NCBI RefSeq assembly: GCF_005889725.1
Contig: NZ_VCKX01000003.1
Location: 1-64,000 of the forward strand
Direction of reading: 5' to 3'
Source: Nonomuraea zeae
GTDB taxonomy: Bacteria; Actinomycetota; Actinomycetes; Streptosporangiales; Streptosporangiaceae
DNA length: 64,000 nucleotides
The first letter of the stretch is position 1, and each line of letters opens with the position of its first letter. Shown piece after piece: positions 8,457 through 16,925 of the stretch. The notes beneath the pieces are model-generated. The model searched no databases and was not told where the DNA came from. It saw only the letters and a program-made list of their open reading frames with translations. A program made the position numbers and the translations under genes.

Positions 8457-9986
8457 ATGCGAAAAAGGACGTCTCTGTTCGCTGCCGCATTCGTGGCGCT
8501 GGCCACGCTCTTACCTGTTCCGACCGCCGCCGCGGAGGCCGAGGACGCCGCCATCACCTGGGCGCCCTGCGAGGAGGAGCCCTCCGCCGAGTGCGGCAAG
8601 CTGGCCGTGCCGATCGACTGGGCCAAGCCGGACGGCCCCTCCATCGAGCTGGCCATCGCGCGGCGCAAGGCCACCGACCCCGCCGCCCGCGTCGGGTCGC
8701 TGGTGATCAACCCGGGCGGCCCCGGCGGGTCCGGCGTGGAGGCCGTCTACGGCGCTCCCGGCTCCTACACCGAGGAGCTCCAGCGGCGCTTCGACATCGT
8801 CGGCTTCGATCCCCGGGGCGTGGGCCGCAGCCACCCGGTGATCTGCTCGGCGTCGGTGTACAACCAGATGCCGCACACCGTCATGGCGAGCCAGGCCGAC
8901 TACGACGCCTGGAACCTCTTCACCAAGAAGCTGCACAAGGACTGCCGGGCCCGTACCGGCCCCCTGTACGACCACGTCGACTCGGTCGACGTCGCACGGG
9001 ACATGGACGCGCTCCGCGCCGCGCTCGGCGAGGACAAGCTCACCTACTACGGCATCTCGTACGGCACCCTGATCGGCCAGATGTACGCCGAGCTGTTCCC
9101 CGACCGGGTCCGGGCACTCGCGCTCGACAGCAACATGGACCACAGCCTCGGCGTCAAGGGCTTCCTGGACACCGAGGCGGTCGCCGCCGAGGACGGGTTC
9201 GACGAGTTCGTCACCTGGTGCGACAACGACACCAGCTGCGTCCTGCACGGCAAGGACATCCGGGCGATCTGGAAGGACCTGCTGGCCAAGGCGCGGCGCG
9301 GCGAGCTGTACTACCCGGGCGTGACGGACCGCCCGATGACCGAGCTGCAGGTCATCTACAACGGCGTGCTGGGCAACGAGGGGCCGGACTGGCACCTGCT
9401 GAGCGAGGTCATCAACACCCTGGCGGGCGGGACGCCGCCGGAGTGGCTGCCGCCGCTGCCGGGCCGGCAGCCGGTGGAGGGTGAGGTCGCCCAGCTGCCC
9501 ACCCGCATCCTGTGCCAGGACTACAACCTCCGGGTGCGCGGCTACTGGGAGTACGCGGCGCTCAAGTACAGCTCGGCGCGGCTCGCGCCCGACATGAAGT
9601 ACCACCCGTACCCGATCGACGACCTGCCGATCTGCCTCAACTCCGCCCCCACCAACCCGCCGCACCGCCTGCGCTACACCGGCAGCGCGCCGATCCTGCT
9701 GGGGAGCTCGATGCACGACCCCGCCACGCCGCTCAGCTGGTCGGCCAACGTGGCCGAGCAGCTCGGCGCCAAGGCCGTGCTGGTCACGTACGAGGGCTGG
9801 GGACACCGCATCTACGGCAAGGACAAGTGCCAGACGGACATCATCGACGAGTACCTGATCTCGCTGAAGGTGCCGCCGCAGGGCACCCGCTGCGCCGTGG
9901 GCACCCCTGAGGAGAGCGTGCTCAAGCGGCAGCCGCAGACGCGGACCTGGCCGTCGGACTCCCTGTCCTGGGGCGTCTCCGGCTAG
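8457..9986 (+). CDS. Secreted alpha/beta hydrolase (tripeptidyl aminopeptidase-like)
   Basis: 509 aa, ATG 8457 with GGAGC upstream. A signal peptide is visible (MRKRTSLFAAAFVALATLLPVPTAAAEA). The family pattern is strong: SLVINPGGPGGSG forms the oxyanion region, YYGISYGTLIGQMYAELFPDRV the nucleophile elbow (GxSxG), HDPATPLSWS carries the acid, and GWGHRIYG the histidine. This matches Streptomyces Tap/SlpD-type secreted peptidases, which trim N-terminal peptides from exported proteins or nutrients. No TAT motif or lipobox was seen. It converges on the permease gene and ends at a perfect palindrome. Confidence 0.88.
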   Translation: MRKRTSLFAAAFVALATLLPVPTAAAEAEDAAITWAPCEEEPSAECGKLAVPIDWAKPDGPSIELAIARRKATDPAARVGSLVINPGGPGGSGVEAVYGAPGSYTEELQRRFDIVGFDPRGVGRSHPVICSASVYNQMPHTVMASQADYDAWNLFTKKLHKDCRARTGPLYDHVDSVDVARDMDALRAALGEDKLTYYGISYGTLIGQMYAELFPDRVRALALDSNMDHSLGVKGFLDTEAVAAEDGFDEFVTWCDNDTSCVLHGKDIRAIWKDLLAKARRGELYYPGVTDRPMTELQVIYNGVLGNEGPDWHLLSEVINTLAGGTPPEWLPPLPGRQPVEGEVAQLPTRILCQDYNLRVRGYWEYAALKYSSARLAPDMKYHPYPIDDLPICLNSAPTNPPHRLRYTGSAPILLGSSMHDPATPLSWSANVAEQLGAKAVLVTYEGWGHRIYGKDKCQTDIIDEYLISLKVPPQGTRCAVGTPEESVLKRQPQTRTWPSDSLSWGVSG

Positions 9987-9994
9987 TACGAGGT

Positions 9995-10026
9995 CATGGG
10001 TACGGCTCGCGCGAGCCGTACCCATG
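9995..10026. terminator. 32-bp perfect palindrome, bidirectional terminator
   Basis: Each 16-nt arm (9995-10010: CATGGGTACGGCTCGC) is exactly complementary to the other (10011-10026), with no spacer. It lies between the stops of two convergent genes, 9 nt after one and 5 nt before the other, so it can serve both strands. Confidence 0.8.
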
Positions 10027-10030
10027 GCTC

Positions 10031-11560
10031 TCACGGGATGGGGACCTCGTCGATCGTGCGGCGGGGCCCCGTGAACCAGTGCCTTGCCGACAGCGCCCAC
10101 CACAGCGCGATGCCGATGATCACGACGCCCACCGCGATCGGCGCGTAGTTGACCGAAGTCCAGGCGAAGTCCGCGTTGCCCGGCACGCCGGCCGGCGAGA
10201 ACGGCATGATGAAGTAGATCGAGACGATCACGATCTCGACGCAGGCGATCCAGCACAGGACCTTGTACTTCCTGCCGAGCGTCCACGGGCCGGCCTGGAA
10301 CTTGTCGCCCATGCGCAGCCGGAGCCAGATCGGGATCAGGAACGCCAGGTAGAGCCCGATGACCGCGATCGACACGACGGCGTAGAAGGCGACCGGCGTG
10401 GTGAACCCGGGAGGGGCGTAGAGCGCGGGCAGGGTGATCAGGGCGGCCACGACGCAGCCCGCGATGATCGCGTTGACCGGCGTGCGGTTGCGGTCGACCC
10501 TCGACCACAGCCGCCAGCCGGGGACCGCGCCGTCACGCGAGAACGCGTACGTCATCCGCGACATCGACGTCACGCAGCTCATCCCGCAGAAGAACTGGCC
10601 GATGGTGGAGATCGCGAAGATCGCCGTGGCCAGCGGGGACGACACGGCCGTCTCGAAGATGGCGCCGACGAACCCCTGCTGTTTGTTAATCTCGTCCACG
10701 TTCGTCGCCGCGAACAGGAACGCCAGCAGCAGGACCCAGCCGCCGATCGCCGAGTAGAAGATCGACTGCCACAGGCCGCGCGCCGCGCTCTTGGCCGCGC
10801 CCTGCGTCTCCTCCGACACGTGCGCGCAGGCGTCGAAGCCGGTGATCGTGTACTGGGTGAGCAGGAAGCCGAGCGGCAGCACGTACAGCCAGAAGGGCAG
10901 CCCGTCGGAGCCGTCGCCGAAGCCGGAGGCGTTGTTGGTGCCGGTGAAGACGAAGCCGAGCGACTGGTGGTCGCTCGGCGCGAAGATCAGGATGGCGACG
11001 ATGATCGCCGCGCCGGCGACGTGCCACCAGACCGAGACGTTCTGCAGGAGCGAGATCAGCCGGTGGCTGAAGATGTTGATCAGGGCGTGCAGCGCGAGCA
11101 CGATCACGAACAGCACGAACGCCTGGGTGAGCGTGCCCTCCCACCCGCCGCCGGTCAGGCGCATGAGTGTGATGTTGAGGAAGGTCGCGCAGCCGTAGTC
11201 GACGGAGGCGGTGACGGCGATGAGGCCGACCAGGTTGAGCCAGCCGGTGAACCAGCCGTGGATCGGCTTGCCCAGCTTGGCGGCCCACCAGTAGATGCCG
11301 CCGGCCGTCGGGTATGCCGAGACCAGCTCCGACATGCAGAAACCGATGATCAAGATGAAGACGGAGATCAACGGCCAGCCCCAGGAGATGGCGATGGGGC
11401 CACCGTTGTTCCAGGCTTGTCCGAATGTGGTGAAGCAGCCGGCGAGGATCGAGATGATGGAGAAGGAGATCGCGAAGTTGGAGAAACCGCTCCAGGTGCG
11501 GGCCAGCTCCTGCTTGTAGCCGAGCTCGGCGAGTCGCCTGGAATCCTCTTCAGTGGTCAT
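10031..11560 (-). CDS. APC-superfamily amino acid permease
   Basis: 509 aa, ATG 11560 with AGGGAGA upstream; the open frame to 11935 is an overextension. About twelve membrane segments. The N-terminal EDSRRLAELGYKQELARTWSGFSNFAISFSII is the hallmark of the GABA/amino-acid permease (BAT1/GabP-like) branch, and later AYPTAGGIYWWAAKLG and GFDACAHVSEETQGAAKSAARG are its conserved loops. Substrate is probably GABA, choline-type or another amino compound, not determinable here. A TGGTCTA/TAGACCA inverted repeat 37-54 nt upstream suggests control by a GntR-type repressor. Confidence 0.88.
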   Translation of the reverse strand: MTTEEDSRRLAELGYKQELARTWSGFSNFAISFSIISILAGCFTTFGQAWNNGGPIAISWGWPLISVFILIIGFCMSELVSAYPTAGGIYWWAAKLGKPIHGWFTGWLNLVGLIAVTASVDYGCATFLNITLMRLTGGGWEGTLTQAFVLFVIVLALHALINIFSHRLISLLQNVSVWWHVAGAAIIVAILIFAPSDHQSLGFVFTGTNNASGFGDGSDGLPFWLYVLPLGFLLTQYTITGFDACAHVSEETQGAAKSAARGLWQSIFYSAIGGWVLLLAFLFAATNVDEINKQQGFVGAIFETAVSSPLATAIFAISTIGQFFCGMSCVTSMSRMTYAFSRDGAVPGWRLWSRVDRNRTPVNAIIAGCVVAALITLPALYAPPGFTTPVAFYAVVSIAVIGLYLAFLIPIWLRLRMGDKFQAGPWTLGRKYKVLCWIACVEIVIVSIYFIMPFSPAGVPGNADFAWTSVNYAPIAVGVVIIGIALWWALSARHWFTGPRRTIDEVPIP

Positions 11561-11596
11561 TGAGGTCTCCCTGGGGGGCGCGGAGGACGCTCCATT

Positions 11597-11614
11597 TGGT
11601 CTACGTCTAGACCA
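11597..11614. promoter_or_regulatory. GntR/DasR-like operator upstream of the permease
   Basis: A perfect 7+7 bp inverted repeat, TGGTCTA-CGTC-TAGACCA, lies 37-54 nt upstream of the permease ATG on the leftward promoter. The right half reads GTCTAGACCA, ten matching positions of the 12-bp DasR dre consensus TGGTCTAGACCA; the left half is an extra half-site. HutC/GntR-family regulators use GTCTAGAC-type cores. Which regulator binds is inferred, not shown. Confidence 0.6.
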
Positions 11615-11695
11615 TTTCTTTCCAGGGGACAAGGCGTTACAGACGAGTTTCGATCTCGTCAGGGGTGCTGGTGGCCCGTGCGGGCCGCCCGGCCC

Positions 11696-11719
11696 GGCGG
11701 CCCGCACGTGCGGGCCGCC
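11696..11719 (-). terminator. 24-bp perfect palindrome after the PfpI-like gene
   Basis: Arms GGCGGCCCGCAC and GTGCGGGCCGCC are exactly complementary with no loop and lie 9 nt beyond the stop of the leftward gene at 11728. A second small hairpin (GACGAG...CTCGTC, 11642-11660) follows. Confidence 0.7.
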
Positions 11720-11727
11720 GCGAGCGG

Positions 11728-12273
11728 TTACGCCGAGAACGCGTCGAGGGCGGCCTGGCAGAAAGCCTTGAGATCGTCCGGCTTGCGGCTGCTGACCAGC
11801 ATGTTCGGCCCTGCGGTGCAGATCACGACCTCCTTGTCCACCCAGGTCGCCCCGGCGTTGCCGAGGTCCGTCCGCAGGCTGGGCCACGACGTGATGGTGC
11901 GGCCGCGCACGACGTCCGCCTCGATCAGGGTCCACGGCGCGTGGCAGATGGCGGCCACCGGCTTGCCCGAGTCGAAGAAGGCCCGGGTGAACTGCACGGC
12001 GGCCGGCACCGTACGGAGGAAGTCGGGGTTGGCGACGCCTCCGGGGAGGACGAGCCCGTCGAAGGAGGCCGGATCCGAGCCGTCCACCGTCTCGTCGACG
12101 GCGAACTTGTCGGCTCTGTCCAGGTGGTTGAACCCCTGGATCTGGCCGGGCTTGGTGGAGACCAGCTTGGGTGTCCCGCCCGCCTGCTTGACCGCCTTCC
12201 AGGGCTCCGTGAGCTCGACCTGCTCCACTCCCTCGGGAGCGACCAGGAATGCGATGGTTTTGCCGTTCAACAT
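11728..12273 (-). CDS. DJ-1/PfpI family protein
   Basis: 181 aa, ATG 12273 with AAGGGGAG upstream; a 10-codon upstream extension is unneeded. The fold features are AFLVAPEGVEQVEL with the conserved Glu, FDGLVLPGGVANPDFLR, and the nucleophile elbow VAAICHAPWTLIEADVVRGR, in which Cys is followed by His-Ala-Pro-Trp. That arrangement is typical of the YhbO/PfpI subgroup of general stress proteins (protease, deglycase or chaperone activities are claimed for the family). It is divergent from copZ, sharing a 117-bp region. Monocistronic with its own terminator. Confidence 0.88.
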   Translation of the reverse strand: MLNGKTIAFLVAPEGVEQVELTEPWKAVKQAGGTPKLVSTKPGQIQGFNHLDRADKFAVDETVDGSDPASFDGLVLPGGVANPDFLRTVPAAVQFTRAFFDSGKPVAAICHAPWTLIEADVVRGRTITSWPSLRTDLGNAGATWVDKEVVICTAGPNMLVSSRKPDDLKAFCQAALDAFSA

Positions 12274-12337
12274 GTGAACTCCCCTTGGGATGCGTGTTCT
12301 CACCCCCCTAACCGGCGAGACCCGATCTATGCACCTT

Positions 12338-12352
12338 TACCCCCAGGGGGTA
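12338..12352. promoter_or_regulatory. CsoR-type copper operator
   Basis: TACCCCC-A-GGGGGTA is a perfect 15-bp palindrome that overlaps a TATAGT -10 box (12351-12356) just upstream of copZ. CsoR repressors bind G/C-tract palindromes of this form (TACCC...GGGTA) and release on Cu(I). The placement over the promoter and the downstream copper chaperone make this assignment likely. Confidence 0.8.
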
Positions 12353-12390
12353 TAGTCTGCGGCAGGAGTAACGAGAGTGAGGAGTGCGGC

Positions 12391-12654
12391 ATGACTGTGA
12401 CGACGTACCAGGTTGAGGGCATGACCTGCGGCCACTGCGTCAGCTCCGTGACCGAGGAGGTCGGCAAGGTGGCCGGGGTGAGCGGCGTGGAGGTGGACCT
12501 CGCGTCCGGGGCCGTGACCGTGACCAGCCAGGAGCCCCTCGACCGCACGGTGATCGACGCGGCGGTGGTCGAGGCCGGTTACGAGCTGGCCGGCCAGGTC
12601 GAGCTGCTCCCGCAGGCCGGCGGCTCGTGCTGCGGCTCGGGCGGCTGCCACTGA
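12391..12654 (+). CDS. copZ: Copper chaperone CopZ (HMA domain)
   Basis: 87 aa. One heavy-metal-associated domain with VEGMTCGHCVSSVTEEVGKV (residues 8-27), where the CxxC pair binds Cu(I). A Gly-Ser-Cys-rich tail, GGSCCGSGGCH, adds four residues able to bind metal. ATG 12391 follows a GAGGAG-like site. CopZ proteins carry Cu(I) to a CopA ATPase or to CsoR. No copA or csoR lies within the window, so this chaperone is separated from its usual partners. The CsoR-type operator upstream implies copper-inducible expression. Confidence 0.9.
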   Translation: MTVTTYQVEGMTCGHCVSSVTEEVGKVAGVSGVEVDLASGAVTVTSQEPLDRTVIDAAVVEAGYELAGQVELLPQAGGSCCGSGGCH

Positions 12655-12672
12655 TGTGCGGTTGACGCGCGC

Positions 12673-13035
12673 TCAGCCCTCCGGGACGGCCGGTCGCCGC
12701 CTGAGCCGGCGGGCGTGCGCGGCCCATGCGGCGGCGCCGCCGACGGCGTACCAGAGCAGGTCGGGCGGGTTGAACGTGCTGCCGAGCACCGGCCGCAGCA
12801 GCGCGGGGATCTCCCAGAGCTGGGCGAACTCGATCGCCCAGCTCAGCCCGGTCGCCGTCAGAGCCGCCGCCCACGGTCGCACCCCGGGCAGGACGAGCAC
12901 GACGAGGGTGTAGATCAATACGGTATAGAGGGCGTCACCTGCGTATTTCGCCACAGGCCCGTCCCAGAGCAGCCGAACCCCCACCCCGAGGACGACGGTC
13001 AGGGCCGCGGCCAAGAAGACAGGCAGGCGGGACAT
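12673..13035 (-). CDS. DUF2809/VanZ-like small membrane protein
   Basis: 120 aa when started at ATG 13035 (MSRLPVFLAAALTVVLG). Four hydrophobic segments are visible. The middle of the protein reads GLSWAIEFAQLWEIPALL and is followed by PPDLLWYAVGGAAAWAA, the pattern of DUF2809 and VanZ-like families, in which a helix-borne Glu precedes a conserved Asp. Function is unknown. The gene converges on copZ with 18 nt between stops. Confidence 0.72.
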   Translation of the reverse strand: MSRLPVFLAAALTVVLGVGVRLLWDGPVAKYAGDALYTVLIYTLVVLVLPGVRPWAAALTATGLSWAIEFAQLWEIPALLRPVLGSTFNPPDLLWYAVGGAAAWAAHARRLRRRPAVPEG

Positions 13036-13183
13036 CTGATCACGATAGTGCCAAGGGTACTGAAAATTTACACCGCAAAAGGAAACGAGAATGAAACAAT
13101 TTTCCGCCACGCGTTGACACGCGGTCTCCGTATGGTGTGCCTTTCTCTACACAGGAACCCCCCGCCTGAAGGTGAGGCACTTG

Positions 13184-14998
13184 ATGAGGAAATGGTTCGC
13201 ACGCCTGGCTGTGCTGGGCGTCGCGCTATTAGTAGCAGGTCAGGGCACTGGCGCTGCCCTTGCGCAGGACCCTGCGGCGGGGAAGAAGACCGTGCGGGTC
13301 GGTGCGACCCAGTCGATGGACTCCATGAACCCGTTCCTGGCGGTCCGCCTGGTCTCGACGTCGATCCACCGTTGGATGTACGGCTACCTCACAGTGCCCG
13401 ACTCCAAGACGCTGCAGCCCAGCCCGGACCTGGCCGAGTCGTGGACCACGTCGCCGGACGGGCTCACGTGGACGTTCAAGATCCGCGCCGCGAAGTGGTC
13501 CGACGGCAAGCCCGTCACGGCCGACGACGCCGCCTGGACGTTCAACAAGATGATGACGGACGAGGCCGCCAAGACGGCCAACGGTCCGGCGGTGGAGAAC
13601 TTCGAGAGCGTCACGGCCGCCGGCCAGGACCTGACGATCAAGCTCAAGTCCCCGCAGGCGTCCATGCTGGAGAACCCGGTCCCGATCATGCCCAAGCATG
13701 TCTGGGAGTCGGTCACCGACATGACCAACTACGACGCCGAGAAGTACCCGACCGTGAGCAGCGGCCCGTACATCGCGGTCGAGCACAAGAAGGACCAGTA
13801 CGTCAAGCTGCAGGCCAACCCCAACTACTGGCGGGGCAAGCCGAAGGTCGACGAGCTGCAGGTCATCTTCTACGACAACCCGCAGGCCGCGATCGCCGGG
13901 CTGAAGAAGGGTGACATCGACCTGATCGGCCGGCTGAACCCGCCGGAGTTCCAGGCGATCCAGAACGACCCGAACATCGAGGCGTGGAACACCCAGGGCC
14001 GCCGCGCGTCCTACCTGCAGATCAACCACGGCGCGACGACCAACGACGACAAGCCGCTCGGCGACGGCCACCCGGCGCTCAAGGACGTGAAGGTCCGCCA
14101 GGCGCTGCACTACGCCATCGACAAGCAGAAGCTGGTCGCCGAGGTCCAGAGTGGCCTGGCCAAGCCGGCCGACGGCTCGATCGTGCCGCCGATGTACAAG
14201 GACTTCTTCTGGGAGGCCAGCGGCGACACCAAGGTCACCTACGATCCGGCCAAGGCCAACAAGCTCCTCGACGACGCCGGCTACAAGAAGGGCGCCGACG
14301 GCGTCCGTACGATGCCCGACGGCAAGCGCAAGCTGGAGTTCCGCTTCAGCATCCACACCGACACCCCGATCGAGGACAAGCTCGCCGAATACCTGACGGG
14401 CTTCTTCAAGGAGATCGGCGTCACGCTGACCACCAAGAAGCTCGACTCCAGCAAGTTCACCGAGGAGACCGGCGTCACCGGCCTGTTCGACATCGCCATC
14501 AGCGGCTGGTCGGTCAACCCCGACCCCGAGGAGGTCATGGCGACGCACCTGTGCAGCCGCAGGCCGGCTCCCGGCGGCGAGGGCGGCGGCACCGAGTCCT
14601 TCTACTGCGACGACACCTTCGAGAAGCTCTACAAGGAGCAGCTCGGGGAGCTCGACCGGCCGAAGCGCGCGGAGATACTCAAGCAGATGCAGGAGCGCCT
14701 CTACACCGACGCTCCGATCATCGCGATCTACTACACCAACGACCTTGAGGGCTACCGCAAGGACCGGATCACCAGCATCACGCCCATCCCCGAGGACAAG
14801 GGCCTCCTGTACGGCGGCAGCGGCTACTGGCCGTTCTACACCGTGGACGTCAAGGCCACGGCCGCCAGCGGTGCGAGCAGCGAGGGCGGCTCCAACACCG
14901 GTCTCATCGCCGGCGTCGTCGGTGGCGTGGTGGTCATCGGACTCGTGGTCTTCTTCCTGACCAGGCGGCGCAAGAGCGTCGCAGACGAACGCGAATGA
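13184..14998 (+). CDS. ABC importer substrate-binding protein (family 5), membrane-anchored at C-terminus
   Basis: 604 aa with ATG 13184, which has GAAGGTGAGG upstream; GTG 13172 is an alternative. The N-terminus is a Sec signal (VLGVALLVAGQGTGAALAQ) without a lipobox cysteine. The body is a peptide/nickel-type solute-binding protein: PDLAESWTTSPDGLTWTFKIR, KWSDGKPVTADDAAWTFNKM, DVKVRQALHYAIDKQKL. The last 40 residues carry a Gly/Ser linker, a membrane helix (GVVGGVVVIGLVVFFL) and RRRK, so the protein is held by its tail rather than by lipid. It opens a five-gene operon joined by ATGA overlaps. A TTGACA box lies at 13114-13119. Confidence 0.9.
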   Translation: MRKWFARLAVLGVALLVAGQGTGAALAQDPAAGKKTVRVGATQSMDSMNPFLAVRLVSTSIHRWMYGYLTVPDSKTLQPSPDLAESWTTSPDGLTWTFKIRAAKWSDGKPVTADDAAWTFNKMMTDEAAKTANGPAVENFESVTAAGQDLTIKLKSPQASMLENPVPIMPKHVWESVTDMTNYDAEKYPTVSSGPYIAVEHKKDQYVKLQANPNYWRGKPKVDELQVIFYDNPQAAIAGLKKGDIDLIGRLNPPEFQAIQNDPNIEAWNTQGRRASYLQINHGATTNDDKPLGDGHPALKDVKVRQALHYAIDKQKLVAEVQSGLAKPADGSIVPPMYKDFFWEASGDTKVTYDPAKANKLLDDAGYKKGADGVRTMPDGKRKLEFRFSIHTDTPIEDKLAEYLTGFFKEIGVTLTTKKLDSSKFTEETGVTGLFDIAISGWSVNPDPEEVMATHLCSRRPAPGGEGGGTESFYCDDTFEKLYKEQLGELDRPKRAEILKQMQERLYTDAPIIAIYYTNDLEGYRKDRITSITPIPEDKGLLYGGSGYWPFYTVDVKATAASGASSEGGSNTGLIAGVVGGVVVIGLVVFFLTRRRKSVADERE

Positions 14999-16047
14999 CA
15001 ACACCGCTAGAAGCAGCAGAGCCCGCCGTCCAGGCGGCGGGCTCTGGTGATGGGCACTCCACCGGCCGGGGCACGCTGCGCTACGCGCTGTCGAAGGCCG
15101 GTGGAGCGCTGTTCAGCATCGCCATGGTCATCGTCGGCACGTTCTTCCTGTTCCGGCTGCTGCCCGGCGACCCGGTCCGCAACATGGCGCAGGGCCGCAA
15201 CATGACCCCGGCCCAGCTCGACCTCGAACGCCACCGCCTCGGCCTGGACAAGTCCCTGATCGAGCAGTTCTTCGACTTCGCCGGCAAGACCCTCCGCCTC
15301 GACCTCGGCGTCTCCTACGAGTACAAGCGGCCGGTGCTCGACCTCATCGGCGAGCGGTTCGGCCCGACGCTGCTGCTCGCCGGCACGGGCCTGGTCATCG
15401 CGGTCAGCCTGGGCATCTGGCAGGGCACGCGGGCGGGCTGGCGGCACGGCAGCAGGTTCGACCGGTTCTCCACCGGCGCGTCGCTGGTGCTGTGGTCCGT
15501 GCCCACGTTCTGGCTCGGACTGCTGCTGATGATGGTGTTCGGCGTCGGCATCGGGCCGATCCCGGGCATCTTCCCCTTCCGCGGCATCGAGAGCGTGGAC
15601 GCGCCCGACGGCTTCGCGTACGTGCTGGACGTGGCCTCCCACATGGTCCTGCCGTGCCTGACGCTGGTGGCCGTGGTCTACGCCCAGTACCTCCTGGTCA
15701 TGCGCTCCTCGCTGCTGGAGGAGGTCAGCCAGGACTACATCACCGTGGCCAGGGCCAAGGGCCTGCGCGATGACGAGGTACGGCGCCGCCACGCGGTGCC
15801 CAACGCCCTGCTGCCCACGGTGACGCTGGTCTTCATGCGCATCGGCTTCGTGGTCGGCGGCGCGGTCACCGTGGAGACGATCTACACCTGGCCCGGACTG
15901 GGGCAGCTGTTCTACGAGGCGGTCAGAGTGCCGGACTTCACGCTCATGCAGGGCACGTTCATGCTGATCACCGTGGCGGTGATCGTGATGAACACGCTGG
16001 CCGACGTGGTCTACCACATGCTCGACCCGAGGGTGAGGTCGGCATGA
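14995..16047 (+). CDS. ABC importer permease, DppB/OppB type
   Basis: 350 aa; ATG overlaps the preceding stop by 4 nt. Six membrane segments. RLLPGDPVRNMAQGRNMTPAQL near residue 55 and the EAA loop YITVARAKGLRDDEVRRRHAVPNALLP (about residues 245-270) are diagnostic of the family-5 permease B subunit. An N-terminal cytoplasmic extension of 30 residues precedes the first helix. It should form the translocation pore with the product of the adjacent permease gene. Confidence 0.9.
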   Translation: MTTPLEAAEPAVQAAGSGDGHSTGRGTLRYALSKAGGALFSIAMVIVGTFFLFRLLPGDPVRNMAQGRNMTPAQLDLERHRLGLDKSLIEQFFDFAGKTLRLDLGVSYEYKRPVLDLIGERFGPTLLLAGTGLVIAVSLGIWQGTRAGWRHGSRFDRFSTGASLVLWSVPTFWLGLLLMMVFGVGIGPIPGIFPFRGIESVDAPDGFAYVLDVASHMVLPCLTLVAVVYAQYLLVMRSSLLEEVSQDYITVARAKGLRDDEVRRRHAVPNALLPTVTLVFMRIGFVVGGAVTVETIYTWPGLGQLFYEAVRVPDFTLMQGTFMLITVAVIVMNTLADVVYHMLDPRVRSA

Positions 16048-16925
16048 CCAGTGTCGCCGCGACCCGCAGGCGGCTCGCGCTGACCCGCTTCTGGGCCGGT
16101 TTCCGCACCCACCGCGCCGGTGTCGCCGGCCTGGTCGTCCTCGTGGCCGCCGTGGTGCTGGCGCTGGTCGCGCCGCTGTTCATCGACGAGGGCGTGACCA
16201 GCGTCGTGGACGCGCCGGGCGAGGAGTTCGACGGGCCGAGCCTGTCCTTCCCGTTCGGCACCGACGAGTCCGGCCGGAACCTGCTGCTGATGATCTGGTG
16301 GGGCTCGCGCACGTCGCTGCTCATCGGCTTCCTGGCCGCGCTGCTCAGCATCGTGATCGGCATGGTCGTCGGCATCGCGGCCGGGCACTTCCGCGGCTGG
16401 CTGGGCGGCGCGCTCATGCGCGTCACCGACTGGTTCCTGGTGCTGCCCTCGCTGGTCACCGCGCTGGTGCTGGCGGCCATCCTGGGCGGTACGACGTTCA
16501 CGATCATCATGGCGATCGGCGTCACGACGTGGCCGTCGACCGCCCGGCTGATCAGGGCCCAGACGCTCGCCGTCGAGGCCAGGCCGTACATCGAGCGCTC
16601 CAAGGCGCTCGGCGCCGGACACTGGCACATCACCACCAGGCACGTCCTGCCCAACGTGGCGCCGCTGCTGCTGGCCAGCACCACGCTGGAGGTGGCCAGC
16701 GCGATCGTCACCGAGTCCACGCTGGCCTTCCTCGGCGCCAGCGCGAACAAGACCTCCTGGGGGACCATGCTGCGCGGCTCCTACGACTTCGGGGCGGCGA
16801 CAGAGGGCGCGTGGTGGTACATCATCATCCCCGGCCTCGCCATCCTCGTCGTCGTCATGGCGTTCACCCTGGTGGGCCGGGCTCTGGAGGCCGTGCTCAA
16901 CCCCCGGTTGCGGAGGGCCGCATGA
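16044..16925 (+). CDS. ABC importer permease, DppC/OppC type
   Basis: 293 aa; ATG overlaps the upstream stop. The N-terminal RAGVAGLVVLVAAVVLALVAPLF segment, FPFGTDESGRNLLLMIWWGSRTSL, and the EAA loop YIERSKALGAGHWHITTRHVLPNVAPLLL identify the C-type permease partner. Family-5 C permeases normally have six helices, as seen here. It works with the neighbouring B permease and the two ATPases. Confidence 0.9.
   Translation: MTSVAATRRRLALTRFWAGFRTHRAGVAGLVVLVAAVVLALVAPLFIDEGVTSVVDAPGEEFDGPSLSFPFGTDESGRNLLLMIWWGSRTSLLIGFLAALLSIVIGMVVGIAAGHFRGWLGGALMRVTDWFLVLPSLVTALVLAAILGGTTFTIIMAIGVTTWPSTARLIRAQTLAVEARPYIERSKALGAGHWHITTRHVLPNVAPLLLASTTLEVASAIVTESTLAFLGASANKTSWGTMLRGSYDFGAATEGAWWYIIIPGLAILVVVMAFTLVGRALEAVLNPRLRRAA

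Noticed and set aside
8511..10508. 665-codon leftward frame across the secreted hydrolase and permease end
   Set aside because: Antisense to a hydrolase with complete catalytic motifs and a signal peptide; no ribosome site.
13114..13142. Sigma-70-like promoter for the peptide importer (TTGACA)
   Set aside because: A good -35 element is present, but no convincing -10 box lies 16-18 nt further, so it is only mentioned with the gene.
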